Below are positions 1 to 12,990 of a stretch of DNA of 64,000 nt, piece after piece. Below the pieces are notes generated by a model. It saw only the letters and a program-made list of their open reading frames with translations. It was not told where the DNA came from and did no database searches. Position 1 is the stretch's first letter; every line of letters begins with the position of its first letter. The translations under genes were made by a program, and so were the position numbers. The stretch covers positions 13,022,782 through 13,086,781 of the forward strand of contig NC_060233.1 of NCBI RefSeq assembly GCF_021155775.2, in the 5' to 3' direction. Source of the stretch: Neodiprion pinetum. Taxonomy: Eukaryota; Arthropoda; Insecta; Hymenoptera; Diprionidae.

Positions 1-3000
1 CAATCGATTTTGAACGTCGCTGTCGGCTCCGTTTCGGTCAGAAACCGTCTTCAAAAACCTTTGGACAGCTACCAAGAGGAAGATCTCAGCGTTCTCCGGG
101 AAAAGTGGAGCGAAGCTTTGATGCGAAGGAGGCAGTATTTGGATCAGCACATCACAAAGCTCATTGACAAGCAAGGTAAGCCTCTGTTGCTTGGTCAATT
201 AATTCATCCTGTTCAAACTGATTTCGCTGCTATCACTCGATTCAACTGTTCATCCAATTATCTTTCCATACGGCGATTTTTCGTGCAGATAAGACAGAAC
301 AGGACGTTGAGAGAGAACAGAGTCTTCTCGATCAGTGGGTCAGCCTCACAGAAGAACGGAATGCGGTCCTCGTCCCAACTCCTGGATCAGGAATTCCTGG
401 TGCCCCGGCCGACTGGATCCCTCCACCAGGCATGGAGCCACACATTCCTGTACTCTTCCTCGATCTAAATGGTGAGTTATAACACATTGAGTAGAGAATT
501 TACTGGGAGATCAAATGAATACTAGTGAAGATAAATTTACTTACTGATTGTACAAACTTGATGGATTACAAAAAGACACTTGTGTATCGTCCATAAAACT
601 AAGAGCTAATAATTAAAGTTTTATCGCTTCATAGCCGATGATCTATCAACGCATCAGTCAGGAGAAGAAGTCTCCGTTACCGGATTGAACTCTATACTGC
701 CAAAAGAGCATGGGAACAAGTTTTATAATCTGCCGATTATACGACATCTGGAAAAAGATGTGTGTGCTATAGCCGCCTGGGACTCTAGTATACACGATAG
801 TGTCAACTTGAATCGAGTCACTGAAGGTATGTTTTAAAAATTTGTATCAAGCTCAACTTTGTTTTAGGCTAAGTCGTTCAACATTGGCATTTTAGAATCA
901 TCCAAAATTCTAAATTTCGACTGTAGAGGAATTTGCATTACAACCTCAGGTACTGATACTCAATGCAACAAACGAAGCATGTTAAGGTTTTAAAACAGTT
1001 TAACATTTGAAATTTTAGCAAACGAAAGAGTTTACTTGATCTTGAAGACGACTGTTCGTCTGTCACACCCAGCGCCGATGGATTTGGTGCTACGAAAGCG
1101 ACTAGCACTAAACATCTACAAACGGCAAAGTATTACAGACAGATTTTTTAAACGGATAGTTCGAACAGATGGGTTATCGCAAAGCGGCGTGACTTATGAA
1201 GTCGTATCAAACATACCAAAGGCTAGTGAAGAACTTGAGGATCGTGAAAGTCTTGCTCAAATCGCAGCAAGTGGCGAGGACAGCAATTTGTCTGATGGTG
1301 AAACTTACATCGGTAAGTCGAATAATTCAGACAGCTTGAATCTCAAAAATACCTACTATTCTAACATGTACACCTCATTTTTCAGTTTCAATTCATCAGA
1401 CAGCTCATCTTTCACTGTATTTTCCTAATTCCAGAGAAATATACGCGAGGTGTTTCTGCTGTCGAGAGCATATTGACCTTGGATCGCTTGAGGCAGAGCG
1501 TCGCGGTCAAGGAACTCCTTCAGGCACAGGGACAGCCTTTGATGCGCAAAACAGCAAGCGTACCAAACTTCTCCCAGGTACTACAGCCCCTTCGACGTCT
1601 CAGACTCACCGTATGCTTTTCCTTTAATTTTCAGCAGTGCTTGGTTCCTAATCCTAATGTCATTGAAATTCTAAGTTATTGTCAATGTTGAAATTTTAGT
1701 ATTTTGATTACGTTCCACTTTTTTTTTTTTTGCAATACCCTGACATTCCATAGACTTAAATTCTTTTAGTGAAAATTACGCACATTTCATAGACGAAATT
1801 TGTAACACTAGGCACAAGCTCATAATATTGCTAAATATGATCAGATTTTCATATTTCCGAACGCAAAAATGAGAACAGATATTCAGAATTTATATAATTG
1901 GTAAATATTATTAGCATGCGGGCAATTACATTTACATCAAGTTTATGATTTGTCCCATGCGTCAAATATTTTTACTAAAATAAACAAAATCGCAAATACT
2001 ATAAATTATAATCAATTATATTTCAGAATAGCGTAAGTAAATTCCTGCTAAAAATTGAGTCAAAAAAATAGGTATATTACATTAACGAGACAATAGCCTT
2101 CATGAAAATTTGTTTATGTAACTCAAGTATTGTTTACGTGTCCTTTATGCGTGTGCTTTGGACGTAGATCAATCGTTTCTGCGACAGTACAAAAAAGAGC
2201 GTTTCTCAGTACTCTGTAGTAAAAGCGCACTTTTTTTTACTCTAGAATAAAAAAAAAAAAGAACCTGTAAGTTTCCAATATTCATCTTCAGTTCAAGCAC
2301 GAGTCTATGTCTATGATTCATATGGTGTACTTATGTTCAGTAAAAAAAAAACCTGCTTGGCCACCTTGACACACAATCTACTATATTTTTTTTTCTAAAT
2401 TGTTCACATAGATACTCATTTGTTTAATATAAATCTTACCAACCCCCTTTTTACCTGTACGTAATATGTAGTGTCTTCTGATTGCTAAACCACATTGTCC
2501 TTTCAATTATCACAGATCATGAGATTTGATACGTCGATGGATTCACTGGTGAACGTTACTCGTTCGGAGAGTGTAACAGACCTAAATTCCGAACTAAACG
2601 GGCTGCCTTATCCACGGAGGCCGTCAACGGGTCACATCAGAAATGACGACAGTAATTTTTTACCTACACCGCCGAAGCCGTATGGAATCGGTAAGAAAAT
2701 TGATCAAATAAATTTTTTAATTGCGAAACAAAAAATAATTACACCTAAAGAATATGACATTATGATAAGCGTAATATAATTAAATCAACAAATTATTTAA
2801 ATCGTGTTACGATTGTTGCTATATATTCTATGCTTTCTTAAAGATACGATTTGTTGAGAATTTCGGACTTTATAAAGAAAAAATATGTTGTCACCATCGT
2901 TTTTGACCATGATTTTTTTTTTCACTTTGAATTTGTCTGAGCTTTTCGTGTCTTTAAGAGCTCATAGAGCTTGCGGTTATTTCCTGGCTAGAGAATTTTA

Positions 3001-6000
3001 ATCATGATTAATTCCACTTTTCATAATTATTTATTACTTGTAATTCCAAATGTTCGTTATGCCTTGAAAAACCAAAACCCAAGCACTACAGTTCGTCAGG
3101 TTTTCCAGATTCTTAACTACTAACAATGGAATTATATTTTTTTTCAATACTTAATTTGATATTTAATTGCATTCCTCATTTCTGCTTAATTGTAAGTCTT
3201 CTTAAAGTTACCATCATTATTATTACTATTATTACTGTTATTATCATTAAGTACGATTCAGCTGTGTTAGTTACATTTAATCATATCCGTTTTCTTCTGA
3301 GATGTGGCTTGTGTGGTGTTTCTCAATATTTCGACATTTGACTCTTTCACAAAAATTTTTTGCAATTCACCAACGTTCCCAGTCAACTTTTTTTCCCTAT
3401 TTGCGATTACATTCGTGCTTTAATGATAATAGTATTACTATTTTCACCATTTCTTTTACTAATGTTGCTTACATTTTACCTGTACCCACACGATATTTAT
3501 ACCCATGCTTTATTTATATTTCATTTTTATGGTATAATGAAATCCGCCTTAATTCTATATCAGCACTTGCCTTTCATATTTCGAGCTAGCAAAATAATTT
3601 TTCAAAGAGGCATCGATACGGGATACTTGATTATTATTTGTGAGAAAACCCTCTTACATGGTATATTTTGTGTTTACAATCATCGTCCACATTTTCATTC
3701 CTCAGCTGTGATATTAGGCATCACAATCTCTGTTGTGATTTGCAATTCAAGTTGTAATTTTGATTCAAGATAAGATAAATAATCAATACTGTTATTATCG
3801 TTACTATGAAAATGCAATGAACGCTGATATCAAGGTATCAATCACTCTTGGACTTCAATGTATACTGGTGTTTCAAGCCTTACAAAATCCTTGATGTCCT
3901 ACGAAATCGTATGAAATTTATTGAAGTCTATGAAGCCTTGTCAATTGTCTTGAAATCCTCAAAGTCTTGTGAGGTCTAAATAAGTTTCATGAACTCCCAT
4001 ATTAAGAGATTTAAAATCTTTGAAGTCTTATGAAATATTTTAAAGTTCGTGAAATCAGTTGAAATCTTATGAAATCTAACAATGAATCTCATGAAACTCC
4101 CGAATTCGTGAAGTGTAGTGTACTCAATTTTTTTTTAGTGATTTGCTATTATGAACACCGTTAATAAAGAATTGCCACTTCTATTAATTATAGTCGATAG
4201 TTGATTATTTCGATGAGCAACATTGCCAATTAACTTGTCTAAATAATTCTGGTCACATTAAAGTTTTTCATTTTTTTTTTTCACCTTACAGCTTTTGTCA
4301 CGTTGTTACCTACGTAACCATCGCTTTGCTCATCTTCGATCCAAGGGATTTTAATCTTGATATATTTGTGAATTGAAATTACGCATCAATCAAGTTGCAT
4401 TATTTGCTTTTAATACTTTGAGAACTTTGTTGCCATTGATTTGGAGTGTAAAGTTGAGCATCGCAATGCCATTTTCACAAGTCTGCCTAGTGTTTTAGTG
4501 ATTAACACTAAAGCTTGACCACTTATCAATCACACAAAAGATAAAGAAAAGAAAAAGAAAGATATAAATTTTACATTCGGCACTTGACGAGCGTGAACAA
4601 GTTTTAAATTTAAGTCTTATAAATTCTATATAAAAAAAAATATTAATCTTGTCGTTAATAAGAAACTAATCAATTTATGCAACTTGTCTGTTCCTCTGTT
4701 TAACACTACGACTACTACTTCTACCACTATTTCGGCCCATCCAAGGCTCCATTCTGAACTCAGGTAAAATGGAGTCTTGATTTGATATTTAATTGATGCC
4801 GTACGATTACGGGCGATGATGATGATGGTGATGATGATGATGATGATTAGTAACTCTGTTTCGTGAGTGGTTGAGTCTGTCTGTTGTTTATTCAATTTTG
4901 CCGCCTGCATCTAAAAGTAAAGTATGCTTTGTACATTTGTTATAACAATGTTCGGGGTTGTAAACGAAACAAAAACGGAAAAAAACTAATTATATTAAAC
5001 AGCATGCGTTAGTAATTGATTACTTTATGTTTTATATCTCACAAAATTGTGTAAAACATTGTCACACACATCTTGAACATTGTAAAAAAAAAAAAAATAA
5101 TAATAATAATTGTACTCTATTGGTTTGATTTGAAATCGTTTCTAATCATTGCTGATTACCTAGTTGCACGTCAATGTATGTTTTACTAGTTGGCAAGCCC
5201 TTATTTTAATCGATTAGCGAGTTTGGCTCACATTGAGTTGTTCATTAATTGATCTAGTTTGTTGCTCGGTATCGTAATATCGTAATACCACGACATGTTC
5301 ACCACTGTATATATATGTATAATATACAAGTATATGTATAATAATTACCACGAAATTGTTTAACACAAAACATTAAGAATGATTGCCCGCTGTTTATACA
5401 CATCAGCTGTCTAGTCACACTGGAAATCATCTTGCTCCTATTTTAAACTTTTTTTACAATTTCGATGCCCACACTGGATGGATGTAGCGAGAAAATTTTA
5501 CTCAATATTCAACTCACATTTACGAAATGATTTCCATTGAACCAGCTGTATTAGGTATATTAATTATTATTGGACAATAACTGATGTTTAATGTATATGT
5601 GTGTGTGCGCGTGTTGGATGCTCGACATAATGGAATAATATGCAAGAGAACTGAATATATATGTATATATCATGTTGTATGCTCGCGTACATGTGAATTT
5701 CGCCTTCTATATTCTCGCAAACAATATAAGGTTGTTTTCTCAATCCTTGTTGTACAGTAATCATTCCTTACGAGATACAAAACTTTGTGTGAAACTTGAG
5801 ACAAGCAGTGTTTTGAAGATATTTGGCTTCAGGTGAATTGCTCAAGGTGGCGAAAAATCAACATGGCCGCTTTTGAGCCACTTCAAATTTCATTTTGGCT
5901 CCACGATCGTTTTTGTGCTTCAATAGTTATCTATCAACAATTCATCACAAATAGTATGATGGCAGAAGTAATTTGAATATCACTTCACAATTACTAATGT

Positions 6001-9000
6001 CGTAGAAATTGTAAATTTAGCTTGTGAAATTCACTTGTACGTCAGGCAAAATAACGAATTAATCGTAAACGGTTACACTCTTGCTTCGTTAATAATACAG
6101 TACTTCAGATTTATGGATATACTATCAACTAATGCCAATGTATCCAAGTTACTGCCAAAAACAGTAGATAGACAGAAAATATCGAATTTTAACTCTCTCA
6201 GGATAGTATTTATGTGAATTCTAGAAAATAATGTTGAACACTAAATGGAACGCGACGTAAAGCCCGTGGATAAAATATCTAGCATTTCCGCACTGCATGT
6301 ATGTTATAAAGTTAGTACATTTAATCAAGGAGATTATAATGGTATTCCTTCAATATGTACAAAATTGCGAGTCCTTAGACAAGATAGGTATTCCGAAATG
6401 AAAGTTTATTACGTTTAAATCCACTTAACGGCAAAATCTAGAGTCTTTGAATGAGATAATATTTTTTCCCTAAGAAGAAGAGTTACACGCCATTAGTTTA
6501 ATTCTGTTCCATTTTGTTTCCATTTCTATTAGCAAACTGTTATTAAAGTAAATATGTAAAATACAATTAGCCCGTAGCTTGATAGTGAGAATTCTCGTAA
6601 TAAATCGGTCTGTCTCGTTTCAGCGAGACCAACATTCCTGAATTTGAACCTGAATCTCAACTCACTGACACGTCTGCAACAGTCCACCTCTGCCAAGTGT
6701 AGGTGACAATCGCCATTCGCAGCTCTTTTGAACCCTTCTTGAAATTCATTTTTTGCTAGCAGATGATTAGAAGTTTTGCCTTCGCATTTGATAAGCAATC
6801 AGTTTGAGAGGGCTGCGTTGGTTGCTGTTGTAGTTTTTTTCTCGTTGGAGTTTGTTTTTCCTTTTTATATTTTTTGTTCCAGCCTTGGTTTATAAACTTT
6901 ACCCAGATAACAACGTGTATTTAAATTTTATAGCAAAATGACATTAATGCTTGCAAAATATTGCTTGCAATATTAGAACAAGGTGTGTCCTCAATTGCTA
7001 ATCGCAATTAGAATAAATTATTCTGACCAAAATTGGTCAATAAAACATCCGCCTAACGCAAGCAGGCCTTGCTATAACTAGGAAATAATCCAACAGGTAG
7101 TGCAGTATATTTACTGTACGAAAATTATTCTTAGAAACTATTCGGTGACAAGGCAAGAAAATTACAGCGGGTGGGGTACCATAGCCTTTTTACATTGACA
7201 CACTTAGTTATCTGGGTAGTTCAAGTTTAATGTTTCTACACCTCGTAGTTATCATATTTAACTTTATTCTACTTTGTTTATTTTCACAGCCTAATGTATT
7301 CCAATTTCAAATAAGTGGTTTTAATATCATTTGTGATTTTACAAAGATCCACACTTTCAAATGAAGATTGAATCTTAATGGGTTTCAGGAACGTTAGTTA
7401 CAATTTGACCTTAAACTTTTGTCAAAAGTTATTTTTTATAACTTGATTATCTTCCGTTTCATATTTTCAAATGTATATCAGTAATATAAATTCTGCGAAA
7501 AAATATTTCGATTTGAATTTGGAATATCATAGAATAATTATATTTAAAATTTACAGCATGGTGTATTATTATTATTTTATTTTCTGGACATGATCACGTT
7601 ATATTTTTACTTCTGTTTCCTGCATATTTTTATGTAGTCGTTTCTCAGAACCGACCTGGCACTGTACTTAATACAATGAAATGCTAGTGAGCCGGAACCT
7701 AAAAACACAATTAATTCAATTCTGGTACAACAAAGTTTGTTCTGGAATGGAGATTATAGATTGAACTTTTTAAATCTGTGGCCAGATCGGCCCTGAAGTG
7801 TGTGAAATTTCGTAATTGTGAGATGTTTTTGGTGCTAAAAAGAATACAGACTGTTTTTGTAGCATCGCCGAACATCGTCGCAGGAAAACTTGGCCTCAGG
7901 ATGACTACCCTTCACGAAGAAACGTCAAATGCTGCTAACCAACCAGCTACTCCAACTCCAATTTACTCGCCGTCGCGAGAAGACGATGCTGACAAGAGCG
8001 ACACCGGTTACTCAGAATATGAGGCGTACCAAGTAAGTATTGGTGATAAGTTTGTTCATAAACTGTTTGCTAGCAAGTATCTGAATCCAAAATACTTTAA
8101 AATCTATTACGAGAAGTGTTTGTTCGTACACTAGGAATGATCGGAAATTATGTCAGTCAAGAAAAAAATTTTGTACTAGCAAATAATTGTTTCTCTTTTA
8201 TTTTGTGGCATAATTTCATTGGTATTAGCAACGTGATTTCCATGTTGAATATTTTCATATTTTAAACAAGTCTACATTTCAATGTAATTAATTTAAGTTT
8301 TTTTTGAGGGGTTCATTTACAATAGTTGTGTTTAAAGTCCTATGGAATCCTTCAAGTCTCATCAAATCTTTGGAGTTTTGTAAAGTCTTTTAGCTCACTC
8401 TCCTGAAGTTACATAAAATTTTATGAAATGCCTTGAAATCTCACAAAGTTCTGTAAAATCTCATGAAATCCCGTAAATCCCTGACGTTTTACTGAATTCT
8501 TTGAAATATTGTGAAATCCGTTGGAATGTTAAAAAATCTTTTCCTATGGAGTTGTGTAAAATCTGATAAAAGTTGATGTATCCCTTGGAGTTCTATGTAA
8601 CGCTTCTAAGTTGGTAAAATACCGTGAAGTCCTATAAAATTTTATGAAGTCTGACGTAACTTTGCGGAATCTTTTGAAGTTCTGAGAATTTCGCGAAGTT
8701 GAATGAAATCCTTTGAAGTTTTTTTTTGTACAAAGTTGAGTAAAATCTATTGAAATTGATGAAATCTATAAAATCCTTGAAGTATTGAAGAATCTGTTAT
8801 CCCACGCAATTTTTTAAAATCATTAAGTCCTAGAGTTTTTCTCAATTACAAAATGCTTGATCGTTTTAAAAATTTAGAAATTGGCGAAAATAAAAATATG
8901 TTGAAAGAACGAAAGATTCTATCCGCATGCAAAAGATCTACTTTAACATTTTTGTGGTAATCAATGATTACTTTAATTGTTTTTTAGCCATCGACGAAGC

Positions 9001-10315
9001 CAATTAAGCCATTAACGACATCGCGGACGTTGGATTCTCTTGTCGAGCTTCAATCAACAAAGATAAACACACCAAGTATGAGCAGCAGTGGATACGGTTC
9101 CCAAGCAGTTTCGTCGACAAATTTAACATCAGAAGATTCGATATCCATAAAATCAATCAGCGTTGATGAGACTCCAGATTTGGAATACCGTAACCTCCTG
9201 GATTACAAAAGGACAGACAAGATGGACAGCTCTTTGGTCGAAGAGACACCTGAGGAGCATTCAGAGGACCTGAATACAACACTCGGTGGTATCAGTGTTG
9301 GCCAAAACGACGACGGCCATGCGACAGGTCAGTTTTCGCAAATCGTCCTGTTGACGTTGGTTTTAAGATTTTTTAGGGTTTGATCTGAGAAAAATTTAGG
9401 GCTATGCCGGATATCCTGTGAGTACCCGGCTTTTGACTTATTTTATGCTGTCCAGCAGGAGAGCCGTATAATATTCAGAGAACAATCATGTGGCTAGAGC
9501 TGCGAAAAGTAAAAAAATTGGAAATAAGCAGATCTGCAGAAAATTTTAGATTAACACTGATGCCCGTTGAACTTAAAAAACAGTTTCGAAGTGATTTATG
9601 TAATGGCTGCTTTACAAGAATTACTCCAATATCTTGTACAAGAATTTTCATATCCTTATTAGTATTACTTTCGAATCCAACAGAATTGACTAGGGATTGC
9701 TTGGACCAAAATCAAGACACCTACATGGAAGATGCGAACGAAAACGTCGTTGAACTTGAAAGGGATAACAATGACAACACGATGAACAAAGCCAACACCG
9801 AACAGAGCAGTGAAGCTATGGCGAATCAGGATCGAGAAGAGAAAAACGACAATGATAAGAAAGTTGAAATCGAAGTCAGCCATGCTTCGAACTCCGACAA
9901 TGATAGTCCTGCTGATGGAACCTCAGTTGTTCGCTCAAAATTAACCCCTGGCAAAGTAAGCGAGAAATTTGAAGAATAATAATAGTGATAATAATTCATC
10001 GAACCTGCAGAGAAGCTTCAAAATATAAAAATTATTCTAATTGACAAGGATAATTATCAGTTATATCTTGGATAATAATTATAATGATGGTTTGTTTTTT
10101 AAATTTTCAACCTGTGTCAGGTTGTCAGAAGGAGAAAAACTTCCGGTGGTAATGCAAGGCCTACTAGCTATCAACATCGAGCATCGTTTCCAATGGTCCG
10201 TCCCCAGTTATCGGAAAGCAAGGCGGCTGCTCGTTTGGAACAGTCTTTACAACCTGGAATGCCTTATGAAAATGGGGACAACAGTTCTTCGGAAAGAATT
10301 GACGGTGGGTAGATA

Positions 10316-10358
<43 letters not shown>

Positions 10359-12990
10359 TTGTATTTTCTCAGTTTTAGCAAATTATCATTTATAAAAATG
10401 AATCCGTTTATTTGGCAAAATTCTTTTTTTTGACATACAATGAAATATTACACTTTGGCATCCAGAAATTTTTTTAAGAGCTGTCCCGATGGAATATCCT
10501 GCCAGTTCAATTTTCTTGCTACAGATTACTGGAGTGCCACATTGTTTGTCATTGAACATTACTTTAAAATATTTCATGAGAGAAATCTAACAATGGCATA
10601 GATTTCATTTTGTAATATCGTTCTTCCTGTTCAGTAGATGATACAAGCGACAAAAGTTCAGCGTTTGGGTCCCGGCCTGATCTGACGAGAATCGAGACTC
10701 CGTTGCCCGATTGGGTGATCGTTGGTGAATCGGTTTTGGTGCGCCCCTACAGCTCCTCCGGTGTCATAGCATATGTTGGCGCTACGGAATTCGCCTCTGG
10801 AAACTGGATCGGTGTTGAATTGGATGCTCCGACAGGTGAATTCAAAAGCGTATTTCGAAAGACCACCAAGACTCAAAGAAACATTTCTAATTTCGAAGCA
10901 AATCCTATTAAAATTAGCGAGATGAAAAAAACGCTTGCTAATTACTCATACCTTTTTTTTTTTTTTTAGAAATTACTCACAAATATACAATGTTTTTGAA
11001 CAGTTTTCAGAGAGAACAGTACAGAAAAATTCTTTATTATTTCTCGAAAAGGTTCAATGGTTCTTATAACGTTTACGGTATTTCAAGAAATTCTAGAGGG
11101 CGTCTGAAAAGAAATTATATTTACGTGGAACCTTATATTCAACTGCAAATCAGAAAAAAAAAAAACTATTTTCGTCTTTCTGCCGATTCCTATCTGGCCC
11201 CACGGACCGGCACTGTTCCACTTTCCCCTATATTCATCGTGACATGACGCTCAAAGAACAATTGCCATTCCTATTTGCATCGTATCATGTTTTGGACGTG
11301 GTTTTAAATTTTCTTTCAGGGAAAAATGATGGCACTGTACAAGGCCACAGGTATTTCACGTGCCGACCGAAATATGGGATATTCGTTAAAGTTGACAAAC
11401 TGATTCAGGACAGACGAGGCAGGGCTTTGCGGTCCTACACCAAACAGGAAACAACCCCGCCACCAAGTGCGTCAATGCGCAGGAGTGCCAGCAGAGGTAA
11501 GAGGCACAATTTAGGTCAAGATGGTGTTGATTATTATCAATAGCTTGGGATCATTGAGGTCAGGGAGTAAGAGTAAGTAGATTAAACACCGTGATGACAG
11601 AAGGAGCAAAAGTGGTACCCGAACGTGGTGACAAGTTGAGGAAATCCGACAAGTTGATTGCCTAAGTAACTATTCATGCATGCCCAGATCATTCTTTTGG
11701 CATGTGTATATCCGATCTGAGATACCGATCATACTAACAAGGAGAATAGGGAGGCCTGATGTCGCGAATCGGGTTGTCCTTGCATGTGGTAAGAGGAGAA
11801 AGGGAGTCTGAAAGTGCAAGGATGCAGTCTCGCAAACTTGAAGCTAGATGTACTAGTATTCGCCGGAAGCTTGCAGAAAAATGACCACTATGGAATTCCG
11901 TTAACAGCTAATCGCATTAAAAAATACAATATATGTATTTCCATAGTGTGGGATTGACCAGCAACAAATCAAACTTAACCTCTGATGGCAGACTATGAAA
12001 AAAACACATACACAATACGGCTAACGTCGCCATTTTTTTTTAAAAGTAATAAGCAATGAACCATTGGACACGAAAGACTGAGCTTACAACTATTTTTACC
12101 AATCTTGGGCTACTTTTTTTTTGCAACTACGCTCCAAAGCCACGCAACAATACTACAGTATTGTTGACTGAAGATATCTAAAGACGTTTAGCCCTGGGCT
12201 AATACTTCCTTCGGCTGGGTGGGTCCAACTTTCATCCGGGGATAATTCTATTGCTCTGCATAGCACAGTATTGCAATTGCCCCCCTGTTCCTCAGCTTCC
12301 CTTACCTTGCCTTTACCCACGGTGCAAAGTCCACAAGGTCTTCGTATATCCTCAGTCAACGAAAGTGTTCAAAAAGCAGAAACTGGATCAAGAAATGATT
12401 GAAAATCCTAAAAAAGATTTGAAAATATCAAATTATGCCAATTTCTTTTATTTTTGAATGAATAATCTACATATAGAGTGAAAAATAGTGTCTCAGGATC
12501 ACGGTCTTACATACAGGTCTTGTAACGATGTTGGTGGGAGTATGTTCGCTTAATGGTGTGGTTTTAATATTGATCTATGACCGCAATGGGCACCATGGGT
12601 AGATCGGTACAGTGTGTAACAGAGACAGAAGTAACATCCTGTCTCTTTTCATACTGCACTCAGAACATGCGTTGTAGCGATACGCAGTGGCATTACTATG
12701 GATGAAAAGCGTTGAAAGAAAAGTGGACACTAAGGGTACAACTCCCAACCACTAAAATTCGACTTCGTTGCAAGACCTGTATTGACCGTGGTTAGAATTT
12801 GTGGGATTAAATATTTTCGGACTTCGAGTTCCAATCAAATACCGTACATGTCTTATTTTTTTTTTCTTTACTTCTATTTGTGTTTTTTTCTCAACTCTTA
12901 GGAGAAGGCCTCCACTCGTTACATCGAAGTCGGAGTCGAGGAGAAGGTCTTTCAACAGTTGGTATGAGATCTTCACCACGAAGCAAATGA
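1..12990 (+). CDS. Khc-73: Kinesin-73 / KIF13-type kinesin, C-terminal part (5' end outside window)
   Basis: Plus-end directed microtubule motor of the kinesin-3 family; this part carries the tail and cargo region, not the motor. Exons read from splice sites and phase: 1-175, 289-471, 635-826, 1019-1312, 1435-1577, 2516-2690, 7863-8032, 8988-9327, 9684-9955, 10121-10304, 10635-10835, 11320-11496, 12902-12990 (stop TGA 12988-12990). They sum to 2595 nt (864 codons plus stop) with no break in frame. The first four exons match the conserved KIF1/KIF13 stalk region (e.g. PADWIPPPGMEPHIPVLFLD). The middle is Ser/Thr/Asp/Glu-rich and disordered, typical of the family. In-window residues about 734-803 form a CAP-Gly domain (GVIAYVGATEFASGNWIGVE, then GKNDGTVQGHRYF and KYGIFVKVDKLI), which identifies the KIF13B/Khc-73 branch. 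The last exon is short and basic (SLHRSRSRGEGLSTVG). Small or alternative exons in the 5.2 kb intron (2691-7862) or the last intron cannot be excluded. Confidence 0.93.
3845..4120. repeat. Degenerate GAAATCTTATGAAGTC-type tandem repeat in a Khc-73 intron
   Basis: Imperfect units of roughly 16-20 bp built from TGAAATC / GAAGTCTTATG words are strung through this part of the 5.2 kb intron. The same words recur at 8336-8833, 45138-45250 and 45885-45990, so this is a dispersed degenerate minisatellite family and not a coding feature. Confidence 0.6.
5835..5920 (+). repeat. Dispersed repeat containing ATCAACATGGCCGC (copy 1 of 3)
   Basis: The core TCAACATGGCCGCTTTTGAG followed by CCACTTCAAAT is shared with a copy on the opposite strand at about 33785-33895 and a more diverged copy at about 16600-16675. 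It lies in the 5.2 kb Khc-73 intron. It looks like a short mobile-element fragment. Confidence 0.5.
6901..7217. mobile_element. MITE-like element with ACCCAGATAAC terminal inverted repeats
   Basis: The left end reads ACCCAGATAACAACGTGT and the right end is its near inverse (ACACTTAGTTATCTGGGT). Both ends touch a TA dinucleotide, compatible with a TA target duplication. It is about 317 bp, has no coding capacity, and sits in the large Khc-73 intron. The superfamily cannot be named from sequence alone. Confidence 0.6.
8336..8833. repeat. Degenerate GAAATC/GAAGTC tandem repeat in the next Khc-73 intron
   Basis: About 500 bp of imperfect 16-20 bp units (AAGTCCTATGGAATCC, TGAAATCTCATGAAATC and similar), the same family as at 3845-4120. 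It fills most of the 8033-8987 intron. Confidence 0.65.
10316..10357. repeat. (GATT)n microsatellite
   Basis: Ten perfect GATT units start just downstream of the exon donor at 10305, inside a Khc-73 intron. Length polymorphism is likely. Confidence 0.9.
12164..12360. mobile_element. Small inverted-repeat element, GTTGACTGAAGATAT ends
   Basis: The 23 bp left end (GTTGACTGAAGATATCTAAA...) and the inverted right end (12338-12360) match at about 19 of 23 positions. The 150 bp interior is more GC-rich than its surroundings. A short perfect hairpin (CAACAATACT / AGTATTGTTG, 2-nt loop) sits at 12146-12167 on its left border. It lies in the last Khc-73 intron. Confidence 0.5.
12499..12791. mobile_element. 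Inverted-repeat element with CACGGTC...ACAGGTCTTG ends
   Basis: The left arm (TCACGGTCTTACATACAGGT plus CTTGTAACGA) and the inverted right arm ending ACCGTG match over about 28 bp with few mismatches. It spans about 293 bp without coding capacity and lies in the last Khc-73 intron, less than 150 bp from the preceding element. Confidence 0.55.

Noticed and set aside
9488..9683. N-terminal part of the 163-codon frame upstream of the kinesin exon at 9684
   Set aside because: It is intron read-through; the phase-1 acceptor at 9682-9683 is needed to join the previous exon.
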